DNA of 64,000 nucleotides from Nymphaea colorata (taxonomy: Eukaryota; Streptophyta; Magnoliopsida; Nymphaeales; Nymphaeaceae): positions 18,627,655-18,691,654 of the forward strand of contig NC_045143.1 in assembly GCF_008831285.2 (NCBI RefSeq), written 5' to 3'. The first letter of the stretch is position 1. Each line of letters starts with the position of its first letter. Position numbers and translations under genes: made by a program. Below are positions 1 to 13,423 of this stretch, in pieces. The notes beneath the pieces are model-generated. The model was given only the letters and a program-made list of their open reading frames with translations. It was not told where the DNA came from and did not search any database.

Positions 1-108
1 TATTATTATCGTGTCGATATTTTTATTTATGCCATTGATTCTCAGCGAGTATAGTTGAACAGTAGATTTAACGAGAATTTAATAAAAATACTTCATTTGA
101 TGTCGACA

Positions 109-561
109 TTCAACCCTAAAGATTAATATGAGTCATTTAATACACGAGATGTATACACTCTTACACAAAAGTTTTATCCTAAAGATTTTCTAAACTCAGA
201 TTTTATGGGTTTAAATTATCAGTTAAGACATTATAAAAATGATATTTGTCATCATCCAAGTTTTCAAAATTATGGTACACTATCATATGTATGTAAAACA
301 TTGACATGCAGTAGAAAAAGTGAAGGATATCCTTTTGTATACATGTTGCTTAGTCACATTCTAATGCTTCATGTTTTCACTTTAACCACAGAAAGGGCAT
401 TCTCTGCTATGAAACTTACTAAAATAAAGTTGTGTAACAAGATGGATGATGAATTCTTTACAGATTATCTAGTTTTGTATATTGAAAAAGAATTTGCTCA
501 AATGTTTGATTTGGATGGTATTATTGACGTTGTTTACAAAATGAAACTACATAGAGCATAA
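109..561 (+). pseudogene. hAT-family transposase, C-terminal dimerisation region (broken)
   Basis: The reading frame ending at the stop at 559-561 has the C-terminal dimerisation signature of plant hAT transposases: a TTERAFSAMKL block, then KIKLCNKMDDEF, then an IEKEFA segment near the end. The same frame continues upstream of the first ATG (205) back to about 109 but is cut by an in-frame TAA at 124-126. This and the missing 5' part (the window begins here) indicate a relic. In intact elements this domain lets transposase subunits assemble. It may belong to the same BED-finger/DUF659 lineage as the fragment at 51.2-51.6 kb, but the two pieces do not overlap, so that is inference. Confidence 0.75.
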
Positions 562-1020
562 CTGCAATAAGTGAAGTATTTTATTGCATCCTTTTTGTGT
601 TAATATTTATTTGAGTCATTATTTAGTTTCAATAATAAATGAGGTAGTTTTTATTTACATTTTATTGTGTAGGTAAATGAATAATGATATGTAACTATTT
701 TCAATAAAAATAGAGGCAAAAATTGATTGTGTTACATGGAAAGAATACAAAACTGCTTGTTTTAGGTAAGTAACATTATTTTTTTGGTTTTGAAGTTTAT
801 AGATGCATTGGTTTGCTACATTTTGGGTTGTTATATTTGTATGTCCACTTTGTGCTCATACCTACGTCACTGTAATAGAAATAAAACACCCTACCTATTT
901 AGGACAGACTACGTTTTGTGCTAATGACATAAGTAATTATTAAAATGTGTCGTAGAACCTGTCACGCTTTACGTTCATGATGTGGGCAATTGTATACGAC
1001 GTATGTTCAACTGTAGCTGG
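562..1020. other. AT-rich sequence, no gene recognised
   Basis: Follows the hAT relic and may be its 3' non-coding end. No coding frame or clear terminal inverted repeat was seen. Confidence 0.4.
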
Positions 1021-4000
1021 TCGGGCCGATGCCCAAGCCTAGCCTCAATCCTCTTTCCCTAACCTCTCTCTTCTTTCTCTAACCTCCAATGGTTTGTGTC
1101 AATGGTTTTCCAATACAGCCCATCAACACAAAGTGGGATGTCGAGGAAAACCCTGACGATGGCCTTTGTGATGTACAGGGAAACTGTTACGTCTGCCTTT
1201 GTAGAAGCCCAAAATAGCGACCGTAACCTTTCAAGATCTCATGATGACTATTCAAAGTGGCCCAATAATGACCTTACAAAATTTCCTACCCTACTGGACA
1301 CAACCCCAGCTGAAATCCCAAGGGTAAGGATACAAGATAGAGCTTCCCATAGCATACAGAAATTATCTCATGCTCACTCAACATACATCATCCATGCATC
1401 TACAAACCAGTTGTCCATTCATTCATAGGATGCACAAATCATCACCAGCCCTAGGTGGTCTCGTAGAGTGGGTTCGTGTCCTTAGCTCTCTAGCTTTGGA
1501 GGTAACCCGACATCTACCCGCCCTTAGGTAAGGCTGAAGCAAAGGAGCACCCACCCTCGCATCTATAGGGTGATAAGGGTGCTTACCTTGCTGGAGCAAG
1601 TCAGCATACACCATGGCTGAAGGCCGAACGTTGGCAATCAGCACTTCATCTTCATCAAGGGCAGGAACTCGACGTCTCCTTGCTGATTTGAGTCTTCCTT
1701 GATAACATATTAGCAACAAGTCACTGCAATGAATTTCAGCGACTATTAGGGAGAAGGGAAGGCACTTAGCTGGATATGTGTTAACCCCTAGTGCGCTTGT
1801 TGTGTTAGGGGGAAGCAATCGCTGACAAGGTGACAGGGAACACCCTTCTTCTCCCTCGGGTCAGCCTAGCTCACAGCTGCTATGATTGTTTCTTCCTCTC
1901 GACGATGGCTAGCTACATACAGAAAACTGAGAGTTACTGCTCAGTATAGATGAAAACAGTTTATTTCCAATGAGTTAGAGTTCGGCACTGTGAAATATGT
2001 AATCCCCTGTTGATAGACAAATCCGAGAGGGAGGCAAGCACCGACCAGCCCAGCGTAAGCTATGCCTTCTAACTCAGATGAGCAAGCACGAACAGGGATA
2101 GTTCAGGCTCCGCACTCACGAACCAGTTCTTCACCTCTGTCATGTACAGTCCTCCAACCAAAGCACAGCAGTTACCGAAACTTATAAGGAATAAATGCAG
2201 GTAATCTCAAGAGGAGAAGCATCACCAGAAGATGAATGAAACCCCCGAAGTAGACGGAAATGGGGTGGAGCAAGCTTCGAATAACACCAAAGCGGGCGTG
2301 CTGCTGGGCAGCTTTACGCTCCTAGCTCCTCCTTCGTCTCGTCACACTCAGATCAAGAACCAACAAGAACAGAGCATAAAAGACATGTAATAGAACATGA
2401 ATCAACTTGAGAGGGCAGAGATTGTCACCAGATTTGGGTGAGAACCCAAACTAATCAACAGCCTTGGGAAGCATGCGAGAATCCCTCCCGCTGGACTATT
2501 TTGTCCTCACAAGCTTGGTCCGCACTCTAAAATTCACCAAAAATCAATCGTTGCTCAGAATGGGCTGAAAATTTGTCTATATCACCTTGGAATAGTATGA
2601 ATGGACGTCCCAAGTTTCACAGCAATCTGAGATGTCTACAAGAAGGTCATTCGTCTGGAAGGTGCAAAACTGTTACAGGCGTTGGCACAAAATTGGGTTC
2701 TGTTGAAGACAGGGCTGCCGGCTACACTTCTCAGGACTTATCCACCTTTCGAAAATCGCCAAAAATCAACCGCTGCTCAGAATGGACTGAAAATTGGTCT
2801 GTAGCACCTTGGAATAGTTATGAATGGATGTTCCAAAGATGAGCTTCAGCTGAGCTCCCTGTGTGAGACTCGTTGAGCATGAAGGTGCCAAACTGTCGCA
2901 GGCTCCAGTTCTGTTTAGGGATAGGCAAAAAACAAGGGAGTTGTCTGCGATTCACAGGACCAGGCGATCTTCCAAAAATCACCACGGATCACTCCGATCT
3001 CCAAAAATCCTAAAAATCGGTCTGCAAGCTGCTGAGACACCAAGGTAGACACCAAAAGACCAGGTCGAAATATGATTTCCACAAGTGACTCGCACAATCG
3101 TCGGGTTCAACAATGCAGTGGAGGATCTCGTAGATGAACGTCCAGCAATGGCCACCAGTGCCATTCCTCTGGTTGTTCGACTGTAGAACTCATGAAGGCA
3201 CCAAATCCGGCCAACGGCTCACGGAGATGATGATTCCGGCAAGTTGTTCAAGAGGAGTCAATGAAGCTGCCAATTGGTAACCAGACTCCTCACGGGAGAA
3301 ATGAACTCAAAGTTTCATTGATCAAAAAGCTTAGGGTTACTGTACATCATTTAGCTTATATAGCATAAGTGTCTCGAGACGTTTCTGAATCGTCCTGGTA
3401 CAACTACTAAAGCAAAACTGAGACAAACAAAAACAACTGTACAAAGTATTGGTTTGACCGAATCGGTCAACCTAGAAGACCCCGAACTGAGTCTGCAAGT
3501 TAGTCTGAGTCACCGCGGGGCAGTCCTGCCTGGGTCCAAACCCACTTCGCCTAGACTCGATCTAGACGACCTTCAACTCTGCTTGTCTTGGTTCCCTCGT
3601 CTGTCTCAGTCCTAAACTCTTGAATATCTTCTATTCTCGTCCTACGTTTGTCTGTACCGCCTGTCTGTCCTAATCCTGTCCTGAACGCCTGGACATCCTC
3701 TGTTCCTGTCCAATCTGTGGAAGTGTTGTTTGTTCTTCCGAGTCTGGACTGTTCTTGTCCAGAACAAAGTTCCATGGCCTCTTGTGTTGTGTCCTCAGAA
3801 TCTCCAGCGTGCTGAGTCAAGTGTGTCAAGGCTGCATGGCTCGGTTGGAGTGCACCTATCTCGACCTGAGTGAGGGCGATAACCTCACCTCGCTCAAAGT
3901 CTCCTATGCCCGCAACACCATCTGCCGCTGCTTGTGCATTCAGCTGTCGTCGGCCGTGCATTGTCTCGCTCGGCCTTGGACGCCCCTTGCACTCGACGCT

Positions 4001-4260
4001 TGCTGCCATTGCTGTCACGCCTCGCTGGACAGCCTCCCTTGCGCTCGGTTGTCCTTCCTCGCGCGTCTCGTCCAATCTGCAAGAAACATTAGCCTCACAA
4101 TAAAAGTATAGGGTTCGTCAGCGGGCTCTTTCCCCGAGCAACATTGGCACCCAACACTCTCGGCATCACTCTCGGCCGCGGCTAGGGTGATCTCAGTATT
4201 CGTCGGCAGTCTCGAAGGTTGGCCCGTAACAAAAACCCTCTCCGAGGATGAGCGTTTGCC
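1021..4260 (-). repeat. GC-richer repeat-like block, possibly LTR-retrotransposon remains
   Basis: This block is richer in G and C than its surroundings. Read on the minus strand it has LTR-like features: a TATA-like gctatataagc near 3355-3365 followed by an AATGAAA-type signal, and a second stretch near 1965 with an AATAAA-type signal. I found no matching direct LTR pair, no primer-binding site I can name and no pol domain. A minus-strand frame at 3551-4075 (174 codons, polar, with repeated EDxQxFRT-like stretches) is open but matches no family I know. A non-autonomous LTR element (LARD-like) is the best guess; a decayed host sequence is possible. Confidence 0.35.
2531..2842. repeat. Imperfect direct repeat, period about 221 bp
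   Basis: The stretch starting near 2535 (CCAAAAATCAATCG, then GCTCAGAATGG) recurs near 2756 with scattered substitutions over about 85 bp. A weaker third echo (TCCAAAAATC) lies near 2970. This supports a repeat origin for the block. Confidence 0.7.
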
Positions 4261-4261
4261 C

Positions 4262-4555
4262 TCTATTGGATGTGTTTAGAGGTTCATGGTAAATATTTTT
4301 TTTTAAACAAGTGGTGCAAACCATGAAGCCAGCCATCGAAGCAGGCTAGCAACCCGTTGAGACTCCAATGAGCAATTTTCATTCCGGAATTCTTGTTACA
4401 CCCCTCGGTGTGGGACAAGAATTTCAGAATGAAATTTCTGGAATCAGTCTCCAACAGGCAGATTTTCCATCCCAAGTTTGTTGGAAGTGAGATGAAATCT
4501 AAAATTTCAATCTTCTTTCCACTTAAATAGTTCATTTCCTGTGGAGCAAATGCCC
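4262..4555. mobile_element. Small foldback/MITE-like element
   Basis: Two arms of about 50 bp (4354-4403 and 4409-4458) are imperfect reverse complements around a loop of a few bases. Both carry an ATTTCATTC...AATTCTTGT core. Flanking sequence to about 4262 and 4555 may belong to the element: the right edge on the minus strand reads GGGGCATTTGCTCC, typical of plant MITE termini. No clean target duplication was found, so the limits are approximate. Confidence 0.45.
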
Positions 4556-4559
4556 CTTA

Positions 4560-7390
4560 ATGAGTTACCAAGGAGAGAAAAATGAGCAAAATGGCATCAC
4601 CTTCCAAGTGGACCTTAGTCCAAGCGGTGTAAAACGGGGTTAGGACTTAGGATTCAAGGAGTAGGTCACATAATAAATAATGAATCCGATGGGCGCCGCC
4701 AGAAAGTTCTGCCTAAGTGACACTAATTATAAAATTGTAAACTTTTAAGGACACCAATATGTAAACCAAAAATCCTGAAATATCAATATGAAAATCAGCA
4801 TTTTATGTTGGTTTGTATATACAATTGCCCATGCATCCATGCCTGCATCCACCCTTGGTGATTCCTCCAATACCTGCTGGAAACCTGGAGAGAATAGGTG
4901 TGGTATAGGATTTCCACCCCAGCGGAAGATTGCTTCTTTGCATATTTATTAGTTAAAGGCTCCTCACTTTGGATCCATGAAGAAAAATCGAGTGGATATG
5001 GATAATAGATGTTTTGTACTTTGTATGAAGCAGGAAAAGAATGCATTCCACTTCCTATTTACATGTGCATTGGAGATTTATTGTTAATAAGTTGAACTGA
5101 AGGCACATCCCTAACTCTAGATTGTTGGTAGGGAGCTAGGTGTAATGTGTGGTTCAGTTGCAGCTTTAGATGCGGCTGGCAAGAATGAAATAAACTTTTA
5201 ATAACTTCACGTTCAAGAATGAAGGAAACTTTCAAATGTTTACAATGCAGGCCTCAAGCTACACTCAACCAGTCTTTGAGCCATAAACATCTATTTACAA
5301 TAGTAAAACTACAATACAACAAAAATCATAATTGTACATGAATATATGGGCCACAGATCTAGACTGCATTGCCAAGTCTCAGCTACATTTATGATGTATT
5401 GAGACCACCTGAAAAGTAAGAAATTTGAAGTCCTGATTATACAACTATACAGAGTAGGTAGTCCCCTGGTTTGGTTATGTTAAATGAGTTCGTATATGTC
5501 TAGGACTAACTGAAAATAGTCATCATGTCTTAGGTACAACAAACAAGCTTAAGCTAACTCGACATGAACATGATTCACATAAGCATATTAAATTCATTTA
5601 GTTTTTAACCTTGATATTCTGCAAGTCACAGTCATAGGACGTTCCTACTAATTGTTTATTCATGTCACTTCATTAGTTTAGATATTATCTTGCTATAGTA
5701 GTAACTCCCATGGAATATCAAATCATCAGTGTTACCAGTTCCTACCATCCCAGGTATAGGTGGCACATTTAAACTAAGCTCTCAGGGTGGGACGTTGGAA
5801 CCTATTGTGCTGTAAGCCTCAACTAGACCAACACCGAACATCCCGTGCATTTAACTCTGGCCTTTCGACCTTACATTGAACTCTGACTGTACAACCACAC
5901 AGTAAGTCTGATCTTACGACCATACATTACCTCAGAGTTGTGCCTTCCACAGGGGTAACAAGTGTATTTTTAAAAAATGTATGTAGTTAGTACAAAATAT
6001 ATCATCTTCAATAACTTAAATCAAATTAATAAATTTAAGCAACTTTGACTCTCGCCATACATTTAATAAATGTTAATTTTACCCATTGTCGTTACAATTC
6101 AACATTCCTTTGCTGCCCACTCAGCTGAATGTTTGAACTCCATGTAGCAGATTTCATTATCATCCATAGCTTGTGACATATGAGATTCATTATAATAATG
6201 GCACTCAATAGTTCCCAAATGCTGATGGAGAATACTAACGTTTACCAAATGCACAAGCTGAAATAAATATATAAGGTAACATATCCTCATACTATGGTAA
6301 CATGAAGTTTTTCTTTACAATTTCTAATGTAGCACTAAATATTCACTAATTCCAAAAATGAATAAATATGACAATTGATGCCAAGTTGCCTAAGAGCAAC
6401 GATTTAAGAAATCTAAAGAGTGTTCTGGAATGTGGATGCATACACATAAATCAACCATAAAAATACAAACTATATCACACATGTTCAATTAAGTACCTGA
6501 AATAAAGTCTATGTAACACCTCATTAGGTAAAAGCCCACCACACAAGACTTGAATGACCCAGTAGATTCTTCCAAACTATGAAGTTGGAAGTAGGGCAAC
6601 TAAGTTGAACTCATCAATTAATGGATGGTCTGTAAAATCTGCCCATTTAATTGCTGAATTTTAGTTCATATTAGCCTAATCTAACCCATATGAAACTTAA
6701 TGAGCTATGTTAATCTAAACCCTAAGTGTCTAACCTAATTATACAGAGTTCTTTAAATTAAGTAAAATCCCCCAAGTTAATGAATGCAAAGACTGAAACT
6801 AGATGTTTGGAAGGCATGCAACATTCCCAACCCATTCTCGTAATAGAAATCAGAAACTTGGCGCCTCACTTTCGGCTATTTGGAAATGCTGGAAGTGCCT
6901 TTCATATTATTGAGAAACAAAAAAATATACTTACAGTAGTGACTTAATCAAAGACAAAATAAACAAATGATAAGAAGACTAAAAACCACACTCGACTATT
7001 CACTACCATGAGAGGAAACATTAACAGCCTCTAACCACCACGTCTATTCAAGTTTAGGGTAGCAAAGGAGTGACATATGGGCTGATGTAGGCAGTCGCAT
7101 GCATCAGCCCCTCAATGTTTATTTATTTTCACGAAATATTTGTTCTATCATATATATGAGTGCCCCTTCAGATATGAAAATCTATAAATGAGTGCTTTCC
7201 TAGAAAAATTTTCTGGCTCCGCTACTGGGATGAGGCAGACCACAGCGGTGAAAAACAATAAACCCACTTCAAGGGGAACATCAAAATTTTTTAAAGGGCA
7301 AAAATCCTCCTGGTCGGTCCTGTCCTCTTAATCCTCCTTTCCCATCTCCTCTTTCTACTCGCCTCCCTTTCTCTCTCTCACTCACTCACG
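4560..7390. other. AT-rich intergenic DNA, no gene recognised
   Basis: No frame with recognisable protein similarity. A segment at 5750-5960 is slightly GC-richer. A stretch at 7080-7240 ends in TCTGGCTCCGC, a string common at the ends of small plant repeats. Neither could be classified. Confidence 0.4.
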
Positions 7391-7391
7391 C

Positions 7392-7396
<5 letters not shown>

Positions 7397-7438
<42 letters not shown>
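7397..7438. repeat. (CT)n microsatellite
   Basis: About 21 uninterrupted CT units, preceded by CTC-rich low-complexity sequence. Confidence 0.95.
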
Positions 7439-7444
<6 letters not shown>

Positions 7445-8119
7445 CACTGATTGTAAATAAAACAAAGATTGGTTGTCTCTACGTGATATTTGGGAATTGA
7501 GCTTTCAAACAGATGATTCTGCCTTCTTCTAGACATGTTATGGTCATCTCGTTAAACTCCCAAGTTAATTACTTGATCTAGAGGGTCATAGGATAGTGCA
7601 TTCCAAGAACGTATTGGCTCCTTTAATTGGTGAAACATATGAATCTATTTCAAATTAGTTTTGAAATAGATAATTTAAAGAATGAATACCAGACATCGTA
7701 TCAATAGAATAAAAGATTATTGGTGGCTAGCACACTGTCTATAATCCAAGTGTCGAATTGCAAGAAGGCATCCTACAAAGTTGACAAATGAGGTGGAAGA
7801 CGAATGGTCTTTCAACAATTGTTTGAGTTACGGATATTCTTTTGCAATGAAGTTGGGAATAGCTTCTTTACCAAAATCCTTAGCTTGTGTATTTGAAACA
7901 GCATTCACAGAAGTAGCTTTGCTCGTCTCTATGCTGTTGGCACTTGCAAACCTTGTCAATTTTTACTTTTCTCCCTTTGAAATTGGCAAGATACCCATTT
8001 AATTTGAAGCACCATTCTCATGAATGTCCAAAAATATTGCAGTGAGTGCATAAGTACATTTGCTTCCTATTGTAATTAATTATTTTTATGTATTATTTTA
8101 TATTTAAAAATATTTTTTT

Positions 8120-8215
8120 AATGTAATCGGGCCGGGCTCAGGCTTGGGTTTTCCGAGTCGGGCTGGGCCCGGGCCTGAGTTTTAGATGTTGGGCCGGGCC
8201 AGCCCGATGCCCAGA
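8120..8215. repeat. GC-rich GGGCCGGGC-type block
   Basis: Local GC-rich patch with repeated GGGCCGGGC and GGGCTGGGCC strings in AT-rich DNA. Related patches lie at about 22430-22500 and 49610-49775. Such patches are common at the ends of plant hAT-like MITEs, but termini are not resolved here. Confidence 0.4.
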
Positions 8216-9290
8216 CTTTTATTCTTAATTTGATAATTGCATGGAGTACTGTTTTGCATGAATTATTCTTTCAGATCATTCCACACTTTGCTTGTAGAAG
8301 TAACATATATGATGCTGGCATCAAGTTCTTTAGAAATTAAGTTTAGAATCCAAGAGAGTACCATGTGGTTACACTCCTCCAAAATATAAACTCAGCAGAA
8401 AAAATGTCAGGTTGAGGCAAAGTACCATCTTTAAATGTGATATTGTTCTTTGCAAATAATGTTATAGTCATTATTCTAGTCTAGGTTGCTTAGTTGTCAA
8501 CTGTAAGTGGCTAAGGAACTAGCACAACACCTGAATTGTTTGAGTGGAGCAAAAAAATGACATCTCATCGAATTCAAATTTAAATAAGTATATGATCGGG
8601 TTAGGATTCGGACACGGATTTAGTTTTGAATAAATATCGTATATCTAGTACTCATCTACTTTGAAAGTCAGTTGTTAACATATATTTATATAATAATTCC
8701 AAAATCCATATCAGATTCGGTTTGCAAACATGAAAATCAGTTTCGAATATAGCATAAGACTTTTCTTCATTCATATTTGAATCGGAATACGTAAACATCT
8801 AATAAAGCCAGTGCAGTAAAAAGTACACTCAATTTGGGTTCTGGCATGACCTCTACCCACCATTCACTTCCTCGTCGTTGACCGGTGGAAAGTTTTTATT
8901 CTAGTGCGCTCATAGAAGAAGGTTGTGAAAAGAAAAAGGTAAAAGACCTTTTACTTGGAACAAACTCGCTCTCCATAGCCACATGTACTTTGTGTGATCA
9001 TGTTCCTTAGTGATGCCCATGAAATTGAACCATCGATTTATTTCAAAACAGCGACATTCTGACCCATCGTGCCATTCAATTCCTTTGCGTCCATCACTTA
9101 AAAGTAGTTATTCAATTAAAAGCAGCACAGCTAACTTTTTTGGTTATTATATTGGTTCATCACTTTGTTCAACTACCTTTTGATGATGCTATAGACATGC
9201 TATTTAATTATACTATTTAATGTACATTTAAACGATGTACAAACAAGTTGGTTGCTTCTTTAACAATACAAGAATTAGTCAAGTGTGTTT

Positions 9291-9442
9291 CTTTGGGTGA
9301 TGGGAACTTGTTTTCCGTCAATGAATCTCTTCCGAAGATGGAGACAGGTTTATGGGCCACAATGCCACGTGAACCTGTCCTAATATTTGATGTAGAATTA
9401 TGGAACAGTAATAAAATGTTAGTATTGCCAAACGACCTCTTA
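9291..9442. mobile_element. Degenerate MITE-like segment, copy A version
   Basis: Counterpart of 12429-12590 in copy B. The terminal similarity is more eroded here, so the element was present before the segment duplicated. Confidence 0.4.
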
Positions 9443-9995
9443 ATTTTCACACTCGAAACCAATTGGGCATGAGAATTTTCTGGAAGTCACCATGCAGGTT
9501 AATTAATGTTCACTTGCTCACATAGGATTTGCTTTGGAAGGGCTTGGTGAAGTTCATGACCTGGCCGTTAATGAAGCTTTGTTACTAAAAAAAGAAAGAA
9601 AATGGACATGAATTTGACAAATAAATTAAGTACACTATTAAATGTTGCAAAAAAATGTAATGAATTGTTGCATCTGTCACACACAACTCAAAAAGAAAAC
9701 ATGGAATATATATATATATAGTTGATTACCTATACCAAAAGAAATGAAGGCTGCTTCACGTGCGATTACTATTTGGATTCAGATATGATGGGCAGTTCCA
9801 TAACTTAACCCCAATCCAAGCATGATATGTATCCAACTAGGATCCGATCAAGGTCCAACTCAATTTTGTATAAAATTTTATGCTAGTCAGATCCAAAATC
9901 AGCTTTAAAATTAATAGTGCCCAAATTGAAACTCAAATGTGAATCCAAATATTATTAAGTCAAATTCAATAATCGCTTGACCTCTAAGATCTGAA

Positions 9996-10406
9996 TAGGG
10001 ATGTCATCATCTCAGATTTGAATCGGATATTCAACCGATCCATTTTGGAAAAAAATTGGGTATGGTAAAAAAATTAAATATCTGAATATGAAAACAGATT
10101 GGGTTCAGATGTACATAAATATCTGATCAAATTTAGATTCGAATCAGATTTAATTTTGAATAAATATCCTATATCCATTGCTTTTACAATTTGAAAATCG
10201 GCCAATTTGGTTCCAAATTCGAACTCGGATTTGGATATGAATGTACAAATCGGATTCACATTGTGGAATCAGATTTCTGGTTCAGATTTGGATATGACTT
10301 TTCTGTATTCATGTTCGAACCGAATCCAAATTCAAATATGTGAATATTTGAAAAAGCATATACAATTAAGAGATTCAAATTTGAATCTGATTCATTGACA
10401 CCCCTA
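9996..10406. mobile_element. hAT-type MITE, 411 bp
   Basis: Begins TAGGGATGTCA and ends TGACACCCCTA, nearly perfect terminal inverted repeats of the Ac-like hAT type. It is flanked by a perfect 8-bp direct repeat GATCTGAA (9988-9995 and 10407-10414). The interior is AT-rich with many GGATTTGAAT-like strings and no coding capacity. Copy B of the surrounding duplication has a single GATCCGAA at the matching point, confirming insertion and both boundaries. Confidence 0.92.
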
Positions 10407-10893
10407 GATCTGAATGCTTTGAATCCCTACTAATATCCAACCAAAAATGTCATCTGCCAAGAAGAGCTTTCTCCACCAACTTGGGAAATGGACATAAGAA
10501 GTGCAGGGTGAAAGATGGCACATGTGAAATGCGTAGACCTTCAAGCGTGTGTCCTTTTTATTTGGATAATTTCTTAAATATTATTTTAATTAGTTTTAAA
10601 TAAATGATTTTCTTAAATATTTTTTTAATTAGTTTTAAATAACTTACTCTTGAAATAGAAAAGTAGATAGAACCTAGGGCCATATGGCCTTCTATGCTTC
10701 TTGGCTTCCATATCACCAATTATAGAATTTAGAGTTCAAACCCAATGCTGACATCCCTGTAATAAGTACAAAACTGAACCATTCAAAGTTAGATCGTTGG
10801 AACTCTTAAGAGGTGTTTGGTAACAGGAATACTATTCTTGTACCAATGTTTCATAAATCTGTCTAAAAAATTGAAACGGATTTATGGTCCATT

Positions 10894-11465
10894 TACTTAT
10901 TAGCGTATCTTGTTTAATTAATTAACTAATTAAAAAAAAAAATTTACATATCAAAAACCTTACTTGAAGTTCCCTAATTAATGTTGTTTGGATAATTCAG
11001 AACCAGTAACTGGCTTGCGAAGGGTTTTGGTATGCTTTGCTCGGATTTTTGCCATGTTAATTGTGTTCTCGATATTAAGTTTATATTTCTATTAATTAGT
11101 TTTGTTTCCAAGATATTAGTTTTTTTTTTCGTAGTAATGTTATTTTGATATAATTAGTTCTCTCCTACAATATTTTTTTATTTTGAGATGCTTTATATAA
11201 TTTTTAATTATTTGGTAAACCAAACATTTTCTATTTATTTTGAATAATTAACTGGATTAATTAATCTTATTTTAGTTTACTTAATCTAATAATCCAACTA
11301 CTTATTGGAGTATGCTTGTTTAATTAATTTAATTCACTAATTGAAAACTTTGTTTACATAACAAAAAACTTTTTTGAAATTTATTAACTAAACTTGTTGT
11401 GCACAACACAATGCCCACAATCTGCTTACAAAGGGTTCTGGTACATTCTATCTTGTGGTTTATTG
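10894..11465. repeat. Diverged direct repeat pair, period about 405 bp
   Basis: About 155 bp from 10894 (ACTTATTAGCGTATCTTG...) recurs from about 11299 (ACTTATTGGAGTATGCTTG...), including TTTACATA(A/T)CAAAAA and AAGGGTT(T/C)TGGTA. It lies in the AT-rich spacer between duplication copies A and B. No gene seen. Confidence 0.65.
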
Positions 11466-12428
11466 AGTTTTATCTGGGCAAACACTTTCATGTATATTTT
11501 ATGTTCACTACGTATCAGAGCATTAAAGTTGTCACTTTGGCTGTCGGTTTGATGTTCAATTACCAAAACTAATTGAAACGTATTAAGATCGGATATTATT
11601 TCTTAGGATACCATACGGAGCTATTACTTCTAACGATGCTACTCTTCATATTCGGATATCAAAACTCCAGTTATCCACATTTGGATTCGGATCTAGATAT
11701 TAGGTTCGGATACTCATATAATGTGTTAATCATTATCTGATTCAAATTTAGATAAGTATCTGATGGGGTTAGGATTCAGACTCACATTAAGTTTTAAATA
11801 AATATCCTATACCTAATATAAGTCCACTTTGAATGTAGGAGTCTGAATTCAGCTTAAAGGCCACATTCGGCAAATTTGAAAATTGGATTCAGATCATGAA
11901 TTTGGATTCAATTATGGTGTAAGGTCTTTCTTCATTTGTATTTGAATCCTAATATATGAACATCCGATACTTGAATCCGAATATATGAACATTCGCTAAA
12001 GTGGACATAATAAAGAGTACATATTGAATTTGACTCTGACATCTCTACCCACCATTCACTTTCTCTTTACTGGGTAGAAAATTTTTATTCTGTAAAGAAA
12101 AGGTAAAAAGCGGTAAAGATCTTTTACCTTGAACAAATTTGCACTCCATAGCCGCAAGTACATTAAATTGAAAATGCATGAGATCATGTTTCTAAGTATG
12201 CACATGAAACTGAACCATCGATTTATTTCAAAACAGCGACATTCACAAATTGGATCTACAATTAAAAGCTGTATAGCTAACTTTTTTTTGTTATTATATT
12301 GGCTTTTTTACTTTGCCCAACAACCTTTTGATGATGCTCTATGTACATATTACTTAATGTACATTGAAACGATGAACAAACAAGTTGGTTGCTTCTTTAA
12401 CTGAATGCAAATTAATCAAGTGTGTTTC

Positions 12429-12590
12429 TTAGGAACTGTTTGGCGATGGGAACAAGTTATTATTCAATGAATATGTCCCAAAGATTGGGACAGGTTTATG
12501 GACTTACCATGTACTATTAATTTGTTTTAATCTTTGATCTGGATTCATGGAACAGTAACAAAATGTTACTATTGCCAAATGACCTCCTAA
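12429..12590. mobile_element. MITE-like segment with GTTTGG-type inverted ends
   Basis: The left end TTAGGAACTGTTTGGCGATG and the reverse complement of the right end, TTAGGAGGTCATTTGGCAAT, are clearly related, giving a 162-bp element with imperfect terminal repeats. The ends resemble Tourist/PIF-type MITEs; the flanking 3-bp duplication is not clean. It is present in both duplication copies. Confidence 0.5.
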
Positions 12591-13423
12591 GTTTCACAGA
12601 TTCAGAACCAATTGGACATGCGAATTTTCTGAAAGCCAGTATGCAAGTTAATTAATGTTCATTTGCTCACATAAGATTTACTTTGGAAGGGCTTGGTGAT
12701 GTGCATGGTCTGGGCTGTTAATGAAGCTTTCTTTTGCTAAAAGAAAATTTGACATCAATTTGACCAATGAATTGAACTTCCAACAAGCACATAATTAAAT
12801 GTTCATGAAGATGCAAGGAATTGTGACATTTGTCATATACAACACAAGTTTGGAGTTCCCACGAGAATCTTCATGTGTGTGAACTCCCAAATCAAAGAAA
12901 ACATGGAACATTTAAATGGGTCAAATATATATGATACCTATACCAAAAGAAATTTAGGCTTCCTCTGATCTATACTTTATAGTCTTCCCTAATTTCTGCA
13001 TGGTTTCCTTTTGCCTTTTGTGGGTTTCCTCTAATCCCCATGTTTAAGAATGGGGGTGGCTTCTTGTACTCTTTTATTCTTAGGTGGTAGTGAAAACTCT
13101 GTGTGGCCGTGGACATAGGAGAACTTGTCTCTAAACCATGTCAAATTCTTGTGTCTTCTTCTTCATTTTCTTCTTTTGGTGTCATAAGAGAGAGAGAGAG
13201 AACATCGTTCCTAGCTGCAGCCGCATGCATGATTACTATTTGGATTCAGATCTGATAAGTCTGATATGTATCCAACTAGGATCCGATAAAAATCCAACTC
13301 AGTTTCGTCAAAGTTTTTATGGTTGTCAGATTCAAATTCAGCTTTAAAGTTAATAGTGTGCAAATTCAAACTCAAATGTGACTCCAATTGCTAGCTCAAA
13401 TCCAATAATGGCTGGATCTCCCA

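Larger units (their letters stand above)
8565..10880. repeat. Segmental tandem duplication, copy A
   Basis: Copy A aligns collinearly with copy B (11737-13955) through most of its length: the TTAGGATTC / TTTGAATAAATATC start, the CTCTACCCACCATTCAC block (about 8853), CCATCGATTTATTTCAAAACAGCGACATTC in both, the MITE-like segment near 9291-9442, the TCCAACTAGGATCCGAT block, and the CTAGGGCCATATGG block near 10675. The offset is about 3.2 kb at the left end. Copy A differs by carrying the hAT MITE at 9996-10406. Neither copy has a convincing gene. Confidence 0.85.

Noticed and set aside
9217-9472. Opposing frames around 9.2-9.5 kb
   Set aside because: They cover a MITE-like segment and are not preserved in duplication copy B.
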